Shown here: positions 1 to 8,966 of the stretch, in pieces
How the letters are laid out: each line of letters starts with the position of its first letter
Position numbering within the stretch: position 1 is the stretch's first letter
Assembly: GCA_030849805.1 (NCBI GenBank)
Contig: JASANZ010001998.1
Location: 1-31,727 of the forward strand
DNA: 31,727 nt
Reading direction: 5' to 3'
Origin: Sergeia podlipaevii
Taxonomy: Eukaryota; Euglenozoa; Kinetoplastea; Trypanosomatida; Trypanosomatidae
Program-made: the position numbers and the translations under genes
The notes under the pieces: generated by a model
Told to the model about the DNA's origin: nothing
What the model saw: the letters and a program-made list of their open reading frames with translations, nothing else
The model's database searches: none

Positions 1-1891
1 TTCCTGCCATGAGCACAGGATAGGGCAGCGTGCAGCCGTATAGAATGGAGAGCGTGTTGAGTAGATGGCAAACGTGACCGAGCGCTGTGGCCTCCTCCAG
101 AATGTCAGCATAAGAAGCAGCTACCAGGCCAGTCATGGCTGCCGACGCACCAGCCGCGTTGTTGACGTTCATAACGCCGTGACGGGTGCCGATTGGGGCA
201 ATCCCCACGTTCACTCCGGTGCTGCTGCTGCTGCTGCTTCCCCGAAGCGTTGAGCCCGCTCCTTGCCCAGGTAGCCCGCCCATGGCAGCAGTACCACCAC
301 TTATGAAAGTGGAAGACGTAGACGTCATGACCGGCATCGCTCCTCCTCCTCCTCCAGCTGCCACACCGGCCTCGCGCTCGGAGCGACTTTGAAAGATCAC
401 TGGCAGCGTCGCCCCCATGATAGTGTCCTTTGCGGTGCGTGCTGGATGATGGCTTGAGAGGACGCCATACTCGTGTTCAGAGAGTTCAATGGGAAACAGA
501 AGATTCAACTCACGCGTGCGCTGCCGTCGAGTGTTGGCTAGTCGCGCTCTTAATTCCGCGCGAAGCAGCTCCTCCTCGCGTATGATGTGATCTGTGCCTT
601 GGCTAATTGTCAGGCCATCTTGCCCATCCACTTTTGGGGAGGTGGCAGCTCCTGCCTCAGAGCTTGCCCCCGCGTATCTCTTTGCTCGCTGACGACGCCA
701 CTTGGCTAGTAGCGCAATCGCCTCCTCTTGACGCTCCAGAGCGGTCCGCCTCTCTTGCAAAACTGCTCTAGCCTTCTCTAGCTCAAGCGTCCGCAGCGTT
801 AACCGCTCTCGCCTGCTCGTCAGCTCGGACTTCAAAACAGCCACGGTGGCGGCACGGCGTACTGCGGGATTATGAAGCATAATGGTGGTGTCAATAGCCG
901 TGAGGTACTCGTCACGCCTAGCCTCAGCGACGGCGGCCCAGTACCGCCACGTGAGAGTGGCACCTGCAAGGAGGAGCAGATCCCCAACGGTAGAAACGCC
1001 AAGAGCCGCCGCTTTGCGATTTGCCGCCACCTCCGCTTTTGACAAGGAAGCTGTAGAAGGAGATAGCAAGAGAGTTGGAGAGGACGACGATAGCTGCGAC
1101 AGAGGTGGGGGCTGGTACTGGCCAACGTCAGCAGGAGAGCGACTCCACACCACCTCCGCTGCGTGAAATGGGAATGGCGTTGGTTGCTTTATGTTGCGAG
1201 CGCCTGCTTGGGGGGCATTCACGTCACAGGAAGATGATGACGGGGGCACGTAAAAGATACCGTCAGCACACTTGACGAATATCGCCAAGCAGCCGCAACT
1301 GCCATTTATAGTGCTGCTACTTAGCTGCGGCGCCGCTCTCGCTGGAGTAAGGCAGTCCGCCTCAGTGACAGATTGGCCTACGTAGAGCATCTGCCTCATA
1401 TCAACCGGCCACTGGCACACCAGCACGCTCGACTGCTGGTCAACGTTGTGTCTCTTTGTATCTCCTCCCTCGTCATCTTCCCACGTGCCCTTCACGCAGT
1501 ACAGCTCAAAAAGAAAGTAATTAGTGTCCCCGTGGCTGCGCACAACGGAGTCGGGGATGCACCGCCACGACGGGTGCTGCGTACCTCTGCACTCCTCACT
1601 AGTGTAAAGAATAGTGTCAGGCTCTGGCAGACGTAGTCGATAAAACATCCGTGTGCTCAAGCTGTGACGCGGCTGCTTGATGGATCGAGAAGGAAACGAA
1701 AATGATGATGATGGTGGTGCGCTGGAAGGAGAGCTATCTTCCATTTGACCAGCACTTACCTCCAACGCCGTGTCTGCGGAGGCAGCATCAAGTTCATCTC
1801 GTAATGCCTCCCACTGTGGTGGTACGTTCCGGGCGTATATGCTGCTGATATGGCGAAGACAGTGAAACTCATAAGGAAGAAGCGACGTCAT
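1..1891 (-). CDS. UVRAG/Vps38-like subunit of class III PI3-kinase complex II (3' end cut by window edge)
   Basis: I translated this reading frame by hand: about 630 codons without a stop, leaving the window at position 1. The ATG at 1889-1891 is directly preceded by an in-frame TGA, so the start is firm. Residues about 10-22 (CLRHISSIYARNV) match the opening of UVRAG. Residues about 80-215 look like a C2-type beta domain: VLVCQWPVDMRQMLYVGQS corresponds to the UVRAG stretch ending in LGQQ, and a later FVKCADGIFYV matches its 'DGYY' strand. Residues 350-405 and 437-460 form coiled coils. ELNLLFPIELSEHEYGV (461-477) and ALGHVCHLLNTLSILYGCTL (602-621) match the conserved UVRAG/Atg14 segments before and in the BARA2-like domain. 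Known role of the family: it pairs with Beclin 1 and Vps34 on endosomes to make PI3P for endocytic and autophagic traffic. A Ser run and Gly/Ala-rich insertions (residues 505-590) are lineage padding. Family assignment is by remembered motifs. Confidence 0.72.
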   Translation of the reverse strand, partial: MTSLLPYEFHCLRHISSIYARNVPPQWEALRDELDAASADTALEVSAGQMEDSSPSSAPPSSSFSFPSRSIKQPRHSLSTRMFYRLRLPEPDTILYTSEECRGTQHPSWRCIPDSVVRSHGDTNYFLFELYCVKGTWEDDEGGDTKRHNVDQQSSVLVCQWPVDMRQMLYVGQSVTEADCLTPARAAPQLSSSTINGSCGCLAIFVKCADGIFYVPPSSSSCDVNAPQAGARNIKQPTPFPFHAAEVVWSRSPADVGQYQPPPLSQLSSSSPTLLLSPSTASLSKAEVAANRKAAALGVSTVGDLLLLAGATLTWRYWAAVAEARRDEYLTAIDTTIMLHNPAVRRAATVAVLKSELTSRRERLTLRTLELEKARAVLQERRTALERQEEAIALLAKWRRQRAKRYAGASSEAGAATSPKVDGQDGLTISQGTDHIIREEELLRAELRARLANTRRQRTRELNLLFPIELSEHEYGVLSSHHPARTAKDTIMGATLPVIFQSRSEREAGVAAGGGGGAMPVMTSTSSTFISGGTAAMGGLPGQGAGSTLRGSSSSSSTGVNVGIAPIGTRHGVMNVNNAAGASAAMTGLVAASYADILEEATALGHVCHLLNTLSILYGCTLPYPVLMAG

Positions 1892-1899
1892 TCAATAGA

Positions 1900-1935
1900 C
1901 TTGCACACACAGAGAAAGAAAAAAAAAAGAAAAAG
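1900..1935 (-). promoter_or_regulatory. Predicted trans-splice acceptor for the UVRAG-like gene
   Basis: On the minus strand a C/T tract (1910-1935) runs into the first AG at 1900-1901, nine bases before the ATG. This is the usual trypanosomatid arrangement for spliced-leader addition. Predicted 5' UTR is very short. Confidence 0.5.
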
Positions 1936-2734
1936 TATAGCAGAAAATGTAAAGCTACAAAAAAAATCCTTTTTGCCTGCTGAACAATGTACAACACGAT
2001 GAGACTCTCTTCCTCTTCTCCACGTAAACGCACGCACACACACACACAAAAAAAAAAAAGAGTGATAGATACGAGTATAACGATACTGCTTCCGACTATT
2101 ATTGCTTGCTAGCAAGATAAAAAAAAAAAGGATAAAAAGAAAAGAAAAAGAGAAAAGATGGAAAATAGTAAAAAATACTTATAATGTGTTTGAAAAGAAA
2201 AAAAAAATAGGCTCCGCAGGAAGCAAGCCTAATGTAAAAAAATACCAGAGGGCATTGCGTATTCAAAACGATCGCAAAGACTCTTAATAAAGAAAAAAAA
2301 AGGTAGAAAAAAACATATAAAGATAATGTAAATTGCTTGCTTGTCTTGTGATTACTGTTTAAAGCATCGTTTGTCCGCGATTTAACGTTTAGTTGCCGTT
2401 TAAAAAGAAAATTCAGATTCCTCCTCTGGAGGCCTTCGTGTGTTTCCTTTTCCTTCTTTCCTTTTTTTAAAGTGTCTTTACAGTTCTCAAAATAATTCAT
2501 GCTTACTCGTCATATAAGAAGGCAAAGAAAAGAAAAAAAAAGAAGAAAAAGAAAAAAAGCAAGACAGTGGAAATAATAAAGCAGGAGAAGAGTCAGAAAG
2601 CGACTATAGAAGGAATCATCATCGCGCGCTGTCTCCTCTTCCTGCACTCATCGTGGTCCCTCTCTATTTCCTTCCACTCTCTCTCTATTTCATCTCTCCC
2701 TCCCCCTCCCCCTCTCTCTCACCTCATACGCCTC
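1936..2734. other. Spacer between NEP1 and the UVRAG-like gene
   Basis: A/T-rich sequence with many A or T homopolymers, presumably the 3' UTR of NEP1. A sense ORF of 133 codons (2099-2500) is made almost only of Phe/Leu/Tyr/Lys and looks like translated T-rich UTR. A CT-rich stretch lies at 2656-2725 on the plus strand. No RNA gene recognised. Confidence 0.5.
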
Positions 2735-3814
2735 TTACTCGGGGGACGCCATTTCCGAAGCCTTGGGTGCTGTCTCGGAACTCACGCGTGAGTGTCCCTC
2801 GCAGATGCGCGCACACATCACATGTGAAGACATCGGATACGCAGACAGGCACACATTCTTCGTCACATAGTCAACTCCATCCATGTCACACTCATCAGTG
2901 CAGGAGACGCAGTAGAAAGCCGCCACGTTCTTAATGCCGCCCTGCAGTGCATCATCTACAGGGTTTTCCACGGCGTGCTGGGTCAGCTTCGTCGGCGTCA
3001 CTACTGGGGCACTGAGCTGGTTCGTCAGACCCACCACCTCCGCCCCATGGGGAATGATGGGAGCGATGGAGCCCGGAAGCAGACGCATCAGCACCTGCCC
3101 ATCCGCCGAGCACACACGCCCATCGCGAAGAAGAACAGACATAAGACCGCGGAAACGCCCGTACGTACGTGGGGGTCGCAGTGCCGGGGAAATCTCAATT
3201 ACCTTTCCAGTTCTCGCAAAAATGTTGATGTACACGCGAAGGTGGTGATGATACGCAAGGTCGCTGTCAAAGAGCGCGAGGAGGCACTGGTGCACAATGT
3301 CGGGACGCACGTCCTTGAGCGACTCATTTGCAATCTCGGTAGTCGCGGCGCGATCGTACGCGTCTACGAGACCCATGTTGCCCAACAGCAAGCCAGCCTT
3401 TTCGAGAATTACTACTACATCACGTCCTTGCTTCTTCCGCTGCGCACCCGATGAAGAGGACGGTCTTGAAGCATGCGAATGGCTACTGAAGCCGCCGCCA
3501 CGTCCGCGTGAGTAAGACGACAGTGCAGAGTCCTGAGAGAAGCGAGGGCGGGCAGAAGGAACAGAGTCCTCCGTGACCTGCGGGCGATAGCCGCCACTGA
3601 GTGCGTTGCCGCCGCCGCGACTGAACCCTCTGCCGAACCCTCCACCCCTGCTGCCGCCATCGCTGCCTCCTCTGCCACGACTAAACCCGCCCAGTTCACT
3701 ACGCATTCCACCTCGGCCCCTAAAGCCCCCAGCACCTCCCTCTCTAGGACGCTTAAAGCCTCCGCTGCTGCCACCGCCGTCGCCGCCGCGACTAAAGCCA
3801 CCTCTTCCGCGCAT
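2735..3814 (-). CDS. NEP1: NEP1/EMG1 rRNA pseudouridine-N1-methyltransferase with N-terminal RGG domain
   Basis: 359 codons; ATG at 3812-3814 with an in-frame TAG two codons upstream. Residues 1-125 are a Gly/Arg/Ser region full of RGG and GRG motifs, of the kind found in nucleolar and RNA-binding proteins. The catalytic SPOUT domain follows from about 130. VRPDIVHQCLLALFDSDL (169-186) matches the family signature RPDITHQSLLMLMDSPLN; LRVYINI and EISPALRPPRTYGRFRGLMS (207-226) match the 'RIPRTFDRFCGLM' block; LLPGSIAPIIPHGAEVVGL (245-263) and LSAYPMSSHVMCARIC (323-338) match the C-terminal half. The enzyme methylates a hypermodified pseudouridine of small-subunit rRNA and helps 40S assembly in the nucleolus. 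The core is about family size (some 215-230 residues); the RGG part is extra. The family's 'GAFAHG' cofactor-loop region reads AAFYCVSCTDECDMDG here, so that loop has diverged. Confidence 0.92.
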   Translation of the reverse strand: MRGRGGFSRGGDGGGSSGGFKRPREGGAGGFRGRGGMRSELGGFSRGRGGSDGGSRGGGFGRGFSRGGGNALSGGYRPQVTEDSVPSARPRFSQDSALSSYSRGRGGGFSSHSHASRPSSSSGAQRKKQGRDVVVILEKAGLLLGNMGLVDAYDRAATTEIANESLKDVRPDIVHQCLLALFDSDLAYHHHLRVYINIFARTGKVIEISPALRPPRTYGRFRGLMSVLLRDGRVCSADGQVLMRLLPGSIAPIIPHGAEVVGLTNQLSAPVVTPTKLTQHAVENPVDDALQGGIKNVAAFYCVSCTDECDMDGVDYVTKNVCLSAYPMSSHVMCARICEGHSRVSSETAPKASEMASPE

Positions 3815-3965
3815 TACCTATAGTAGCCTAGAGGAAGTATATCTGCTGCTTTCCTTGTTGCTCAGCAAAAACATGCAACGCCCTAATGTGTGTATCTCAC
3901 CCCTCTGCAACAACGGCACGAAGTCCTCGCGGAGAATGAAATTCCCACTTCTATGAATACTCGAC

Positions 3966-4020
3966 CTATAAACGGAGCAGCATAAAAGGCATAAAAGAAA
4001 ACACAAGAAGGAAAAAAGTT
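3966..4020 (-). promoter_or_regulatory. Predicted trans-splice acceptor for NEP1
   Basis: Minus-strand pyrimidine-rich stretch (about 3971-4020), interrupted by a few purines, ending at the AG at 3966-3967. This gives a 5' UTR of about 150 bases. Other AGs lie nearer the ATG, so the exact site is uncertain. Confidence 0.35.
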
Positions 4021-4271
4021 TTAAATATATATAGAAGAAAAAAAAAACAATACACAAATCATACATTATACAAAGTATGCATGCCAGCAGCAACTACGCG
4101 TCTTTTTTTCTTTTCGTATTCTTTCTCTTGGAAGCTAAGTGGGCAAAATAAAAGGATAAAGTAATAAAAGATAAAGAGCATCATGCATATATATATAAAT
4201 GGTGTTTCCTCTGGTATTTTGTTTCTATATACCACCTGTTATGTATGGGACCCTCTCTTTCATTCAACGGG
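4021..4271. other. Spacer, probable 3' UTR of the 1208-codon gene
   Basis: A/T-rich with an (AT)n run near 4185-4196 and A or T homopolymers. No other feature seen. Confidence 0.4.
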
Positions 4272-7200
4272 TCACTCCACGTCGATCACATCACGATCTG
4301 TTTGCTGGCTGGCAATGAGCTCGAATGCCGTCGGGGGCGGCGAGCAAGGCATTGAATCTCCTGCAGCCACCAGTGACGGCACCCTTGACACTGCCACTAC
4401 ATCCTCATCCACTTCAATGGTGCTTGCTTTCCTAGTAGGTGCGCCTGCAGCTGCCAATGGCTGCAGTGGTTGTGGCGGGGATAGTGAAGATCTTACTGGG
4501 GTGAGTGAGAGCCCCAGTCGCTTCTTGTGCTTTTGAAGTTGCTGATGCTGCTGTGGCAGATGAGGAAGAACAGTCCTCCGCTTTCCCGCTACATCACGCG
4601 CGTCCTCCTCTTCCTCCTCTCTATCATCGCTCAGGTGTTTGAGGCCGACGCCGCCGCTGCTACCACCACCTGTCAGCGCGTTCATAGCCCGCCCGCCTAC
4701 TTCCAGCAGTCTCGCCAGGCGTTGCCCCGTCTCAGCCACTTCAGTCGAACTCCAATGCAAGAGTCCTCCGCCTTTCCTCCTACTAGCAGTGGTATTTGCC
4801 ACTGTACTCGTCGTTGTGGTGCCACTCATCATTTTACGAGTGCGCGTGCTCTTCACACTCAACATCTTGTCCACATCACCTCTTAGTTGCTGCTCATCCG
4901 CAGAATGTTTGTCGCAGTCGTCGTCATCCTCGTGGATGGAGAGAGACGCAGAGCTCAGAAGCAGCTCGAGGGTTTGCTGACAGCTGATCAGTGTATCCAG
5001 AACATCCTTAGAGGAAGGGCCATAGGGGTGTGCCGGTGCTGTGTCCAAGGTTGTTTTGCGCAGTTGCTCTTGCTGCTGTTGTTGAAACTTCAAGAGCTGC
5101 TGCCTGTGTGCACGAAGCCACTTCAGCGTGTCAGCTCTCGCCGCTCTTCTCTCCTCGAACAAATAACGTCGTCGTCGCTGCTGGGGAAGAAATGCTGATG
5201 CATCACGGCTTACCCTTCCCTCCGCACCGTCGTGATGTGATGCCCTCCTACTACTATCTTCTTCCTCCCCTTCACACTCAGTGTCTAGTGAAGCGCCTTG
5301 GATCAGCGTGACGAGGCTCACTGCAGCCTCCTCTGACAGGCGGAGCTTGTCCATGGGAACCCCAACGCTGTATTCAACAAAAGCAAGAAGGCCCTTCGCA
5401 GTACGCAAGCGATAAAAATTGCGTTCCACATCAGCGTTTAAGAACGCTGATGCATCCCTTGTGCTCTCCCCATCGCCATCCACGTCACTAGAAAAACCAA
5501 TGTCTACCCAGCGCCGCACACACGCCAGCATAACCTCATCTTTCTTACTTTCTGCGTCTAACGCGATGTGAGCAGTCTCTGTGAGCAACAGAGCTGCGGT
5601 GCATCGTGCCACCACCGCGCACACATATTGCAGAGAGCTACTAGTAGCAGCGTCAACCTCCTCCTCCTGTTTTACAGGGCTGTGAGGTCGAGGAGCATCA
5701 ACAAGGCGCTGAAGTATCTTTGTCAACGAGGACAGGCTGGCAGAATACGGCCCAGCAAGTGCCTCACGCACCTGCTGCACCAAATGCTCTTCATCATCCA
5801 CGCTCGACATGGTGGGCAAAGCGGATGCTTCCGCCGCCAGACGCAGCGCACGCATAGCGCAGGGTACCTGCAGCAACAACTGCAGCAGCGATACGACTGA
5901 AGCAACGCGCTTGCTAGACTCAGCATCGCTTTCTCTCCTTCTCTTCTCACCAACAACGTCTGCGAGGAGAGGGGCGGATGCGTTCACCTCTGCGAGAAGC
6001 GCGTGAAGAGACGCACTCAGCGCTGCCACCTTGGCCGACACCGACGTGGATGATGATGATGATGCACAGTCGTCACTCGTCATCACTGGCAGCAGCGGCT
6101 GTGCTTGCTGCGACAGATGGCTATACGCCACATCAGCCAGGAAGGAAAAGCCTCTAGAACGTGTAAGATCACGTGACATGATAATGGCGTTGCTGCCGCT
6201 GTCCTCAGTCTGGATTGAGGCCAGTAGGGACGAAGGAGCCACCTGCAGATGGACGGCACAGCTAAAGCCAATCATCACTGCCATGAGCCCTGTCCATTCA
6301 ACTAGCGCAGCCTGACTCCTCCTCCGCTGATGTGGTTCATTGTAATCTTCTGAAACGGTCTTCTCACCGTCTGTGGCAGCGGCCTCGCGAACGAGCAGAA
6401 GCTGATTAAACGCAGCCTGGCCTATCTCAACAAGTTGAAGCACCAACATGGAGTAGTGACGAGAGATCCAAGGCGAGGTGTCTAGTGGCGCTGCAGACGC
6501 TGCCGGTATAGAATCATAATTGCCCCAAATACAATCGGAAAGCTGCATCCAAACATCCAGTACCAGTGTAGCACTCTGTGGGTGTGGAGTGGCAAGCGCA
6601 GTCAAGAGACCCGACAAGGCTCGCCCAGTCACCAGCCTCCCCGCTGGATCACCGGTGTTTACCATCGAACTATCTGTCTCCCATATATAGTAAAACGCAT
6701 CACGCAAGCAGCCGACGAACTGCGCACGCAAAGTGCCCTCCTCGCAGGCCACTGCAGGTGAGAACATTGCGTCCGGTACACACACAGCCACCTCTGCTAT
6801 GCGGTTCATCAATTGTTCAGTTCTCTTCCCATAACGCTCCTTCTGTGCGACGCTCTCTTCTTCTTCAAGCGCGGCAGGCAAGAAAGAAGAAAAAGAATAA
6901 GTAAGAGAGGCACCAGGAAGCCACTGAAGCAGCGCATGCACAGTGAGCAGTACATCGCTCACGTCGCAGTGTTGCGCTGTGGGCATTGCTGCTGCCGCTC
7001 CGCTAGTCTTCTCTTGTGCTCTTCTCTTTTCATTCTGTGAGGCTGCGGCGGCCGCGGAGATGAAGCCCTTGGCCGCGTGCAATACGCACCCAAACGCTGC
7101 CGCAGCAGTAGACATGGACACACTCTCCTCATTGCCAGCGGCCTCCTCCATGCACGCGGCGGCTTCCTGAGAAACACACTCCGACAACAAATCCACGCAA

Positions 7201-7898
7201 CAGGAGGATGAAGACGTAGCCCCACACTCTTCCAGCCTGCTAGCAGCGGCCGCACCAGGTGAAGAATCCAACGTGGTAGAGGCAGCCCTCTTGCTGCTAC
7301 TGCTTTGATGAGCTAAAGAAACGTGTGCGGCGGCACTCCCGAGAGACTCTAGAATGGATTCTAATCGTGTGAGAATATTCTCATGAAGAGCCGACAAGGA
7401 AGCGGAGTCGCGGGTGCTAGTGGCTATGGTGAGTGCGACGGTGTAATACAACTCCACCAGCTGCTTCACCAATGTGGCACTATCAGCTGTGAGAAACAGC
7501 ACTGGGTGCGCGCGGACAGCAGACACGACGTGAGAGGCAAAGAAAGCCGCAAGTTTGATGCTCCTAACCTCCGTCCAGTCATGAGAAAGAACACCCCACT
7601 TGAGCTGCTCAAGCATAAAAAGAACACCCTCGCTGTAAAAATGTGGCGTTACTTGCGGGGCCGTGAGAGTCGTCAGCAGCGCCTTCCACGCCGCATTGAG
7701 GGTTGCAAGTTTGCGTGCGGGGCCAGTGGCGGCGTTGCAAAGGCTACAAAGCTGGCCGTAGAGCTCTGGTCCGTGTCTCTGAAGTGTCTCTGGACACGTG
7801 CGCAGCAGTTGCTGAAGAGTGTCCACGCGATTCTCCTCGAGCTCGCGGAGGGATCTCTGAATGTCCTGCAGTGATGCTTGGTTCAACTGCTGAGACAT
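4272..7898 (-). CDS. Large helical protein of unknown function
   Basis: 1208 codons from the ATG at 7896-7898. I do not recognise the family. The first 150 residues (starting MSQQLNQASLQDIQRSLREL) look like successive amphipathic helices, as in HEAT/ARM-type scaffolds. Similar Leu/Ala-rich helical sequence recurs through most of the protein, broken by Ser-, Ala- and Glu-rich insertions. A basic, Gln-rich coiled coil (RRRRYLFEERRAARADTLKW, then KFQQQQQEQ) lies in the last third. The C-terminal 200 residues are disordered and Ser/Pro/Glu-rich, with basic patches such as GKRR that could be nuclear signals. No transmembrane segment or catalytic motif seen. The uninterrupted length on the same strand as its neighbours supports a real gene; any function would be a guess. 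Confidence 0.85.
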   Translation of the reverse strand: MSQQLNQASLQDIQRSLRELEENRVDTLQQLLRTCPETLQRHGPELYGQLCSLCNAATGPARKLATLNAAWKALLTTLTAPQVTPHFYSEGVLFMLEQLKWGVLSHDWTEVRSIKLAAFFASHVVSAVRAHPVLFLTADSATLVKQLVELYYTVALTIATSTRDSASLSALHENILTRLESILESLGSAAAHVSLAHQSSSSKRAASTTLDSSPGAAAASRLEECGATSSSSCCVDLLSECVSQEAAACMEEAAGNEESVSMSTAAAAFGCVLHAAKGFISAAAAASQNEKRRAQEKTSGAAAAMPTAQHCDVSDVLLTVHALLQWLPGASLTYSFSSFLPAALEEEESVAQKERYGKRTEQLMNRIAEVAVCVPDAMFSPAVACEEGTLRAQFVGCLRDAFYYIWETDSSMVNTGDPAGRLVTGRALSGLLTALATPHPQSATLVLDVWMQLSDCIWGNYDSIPAASAAPLDTSPWISRHYSMLVLQLVEIGQAAFNQLLLVREAAATDGEKTVSEDYNEPHQRRRSQAALVEWTGLMAVMIGFSCAVHLQVAPSSLLASIQTEDSGSNAIIMSRDLTRSRGFSFLADVAYSHLSQQAQPLLPVMTSDDCASSSSSTSVSAKVAALSASLHALLAEVNASAPLLADVVGEKRRRESDAESSKRVASVVSLLQLLLQVPCAMRALRLAAEASALPTMSSVDDEEHLVQQVREALAGPYSASLSSLTKILQRLVDAPRPHSPVKQEEEVDAATSSSLQYVCAVVARCTAALLLTETAHIALDAESKKDEVMLACVRRWVDIGFSSDVDGDGESTRDASAFLNADVERNFYRLRTAKGLLAFVEYSVGVPMDKLRLSEEAAVSLVTLIQGASLDTECEGEEEDSSRRASHHDGAEGRVSRDASAFLPQQRRRRYLFEERRAARADTLKWLRAHRQQLLKFQQQQQEQLRKTTLDTAPAHPYGPSSKDVLDTLISCQQTLELLLSSASLSIHEDDDDCDKHSADEQQLRGDVDKMLSVKSTRTRKMMSGTTTTSTVANTTASRRKGGGLLHWSSTEVAETGQRLARLLEVGGRAMNALTGGGSSGGVGLKHLSDDREEEEEDARDVAGKRRTVLPHLPQQHQQLQKHKKRLGLSLTPVRSSLSPPQPLQPLAAAGAPTRKASTIEVDEDVVAVSRVPSLVAAGDSMPCSPPPTAFELIASQQTDRDVIDVE

Positions 7899-8966
7899 AA
7901 CAGAATATCTTCTCTCTCTCTCTATTGTACTAGAAGCGGTGTATGGTTTCTTGCAACCGCAGGAGTCTCCTCGCTGTATATATGTTGTTGTTTTTTTTTT
8001 TCTTTTGTTAAGGGTGAAGACGCAATGAATCTAACTCTCTATCTTTCTCACTCTTTCTGTGTAGCAGTTACTAAAGAGGGAGAATAAATCAATAAATTAC
8101 TGCGCTAGTGTCAGTAGCGCCAAGTGGCTCTGTTTGTAAATGTACGTGCGTCCTCCCCTTAGTGCAAGGGCAAAGCAGCACGCCGCCCTTCCTTTTGGTA
8201 TTGTTGCTGTTGTAAGTAAAGCAATTAAAAAAAAGAAAAAAAATGAAGGAAAAAAGCAAGATGTGATAGAGAAATCATATCACAAGGCAGCAAACGACTG
8301 TGACCCAAAAGTCAGCAGCATTATCTAACGCTCTCAAAGAGAAAAAAAAAAAAAAGAAGTGGGGCGGACTTCATGTGAAGTGCTTCAATCCGCTCGCTAA
8401 TGTACGTGAGGTCTTGTGCAATTTCAACACGAACACACTAAATACATGATTGCAAAAAAATAAAAAAGGAACACTTTGCAAAAGTGCATTTAAATAAATA
8501 AATAGATTAAAATCTTTAAAAGGTATATATATATGAGCGTCGCAACACACTGTCATATAGTAGTAATTGTATATAGCCATCTCACTATAAAACAATAAAG
8601 AACGGTTTGGGACGACTTCTAGTCAAATGTATCTAAAAATCAGAGTGTATCTAAATATTAATATGTATATTGACAAGCAGCATCACCACCCTTTTTTGCT
8701 TGTCAGTATTTTGCTTCTTTCTATTTAATATATATATGCTCCTTTCCATAAATTTCGGTTGCCTTTCACATCTTATTCCAACACTCGGAAGAAGAAAAAG
8801 AAGGCAAACGCGAGAGGAGCTCCCTTTATATGACACAATGCCCACTACTCAGCACGGAGTGTGAATTGTAAGAGATATGTGTAGAGAAAGAGAGAAAGGT
8901 AATGAAGGAAAAGCCCGTGCTTTTATGCGTGCAATCTCGCCCTCCCCCCTCCTCCCTCAACATTGT
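7899..8966. other. Spacer of about 1.07 kb without a recognised gene
   Basis: Sequence between the 1208-codon and 768-codon genes, presumably the 3' UTR of the latter plus the 5' UTR of the former. It contains A/T homopolymers and short (TA)n runs near 8525-8534 and 8728-8737. Small ORFs here on either strand are under 75 codons and of low complexity. No RNA gene recognised. Confidence 0.45.

Noticed and set aside
2099..2500. 133-codon sense ORF with ATG and hydrophobic stretches
   Set aside because: Composition (Phe, Leu, Tyr, Lys runs) is that of translated T-rich UTR. No conserved motif, and no separate spacer for its own processing.
8500..8740. (TA)n runs as an origin or centromere element
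   Set aside because: They are short and similar runs occur in other spacers here; nothing singles them out.
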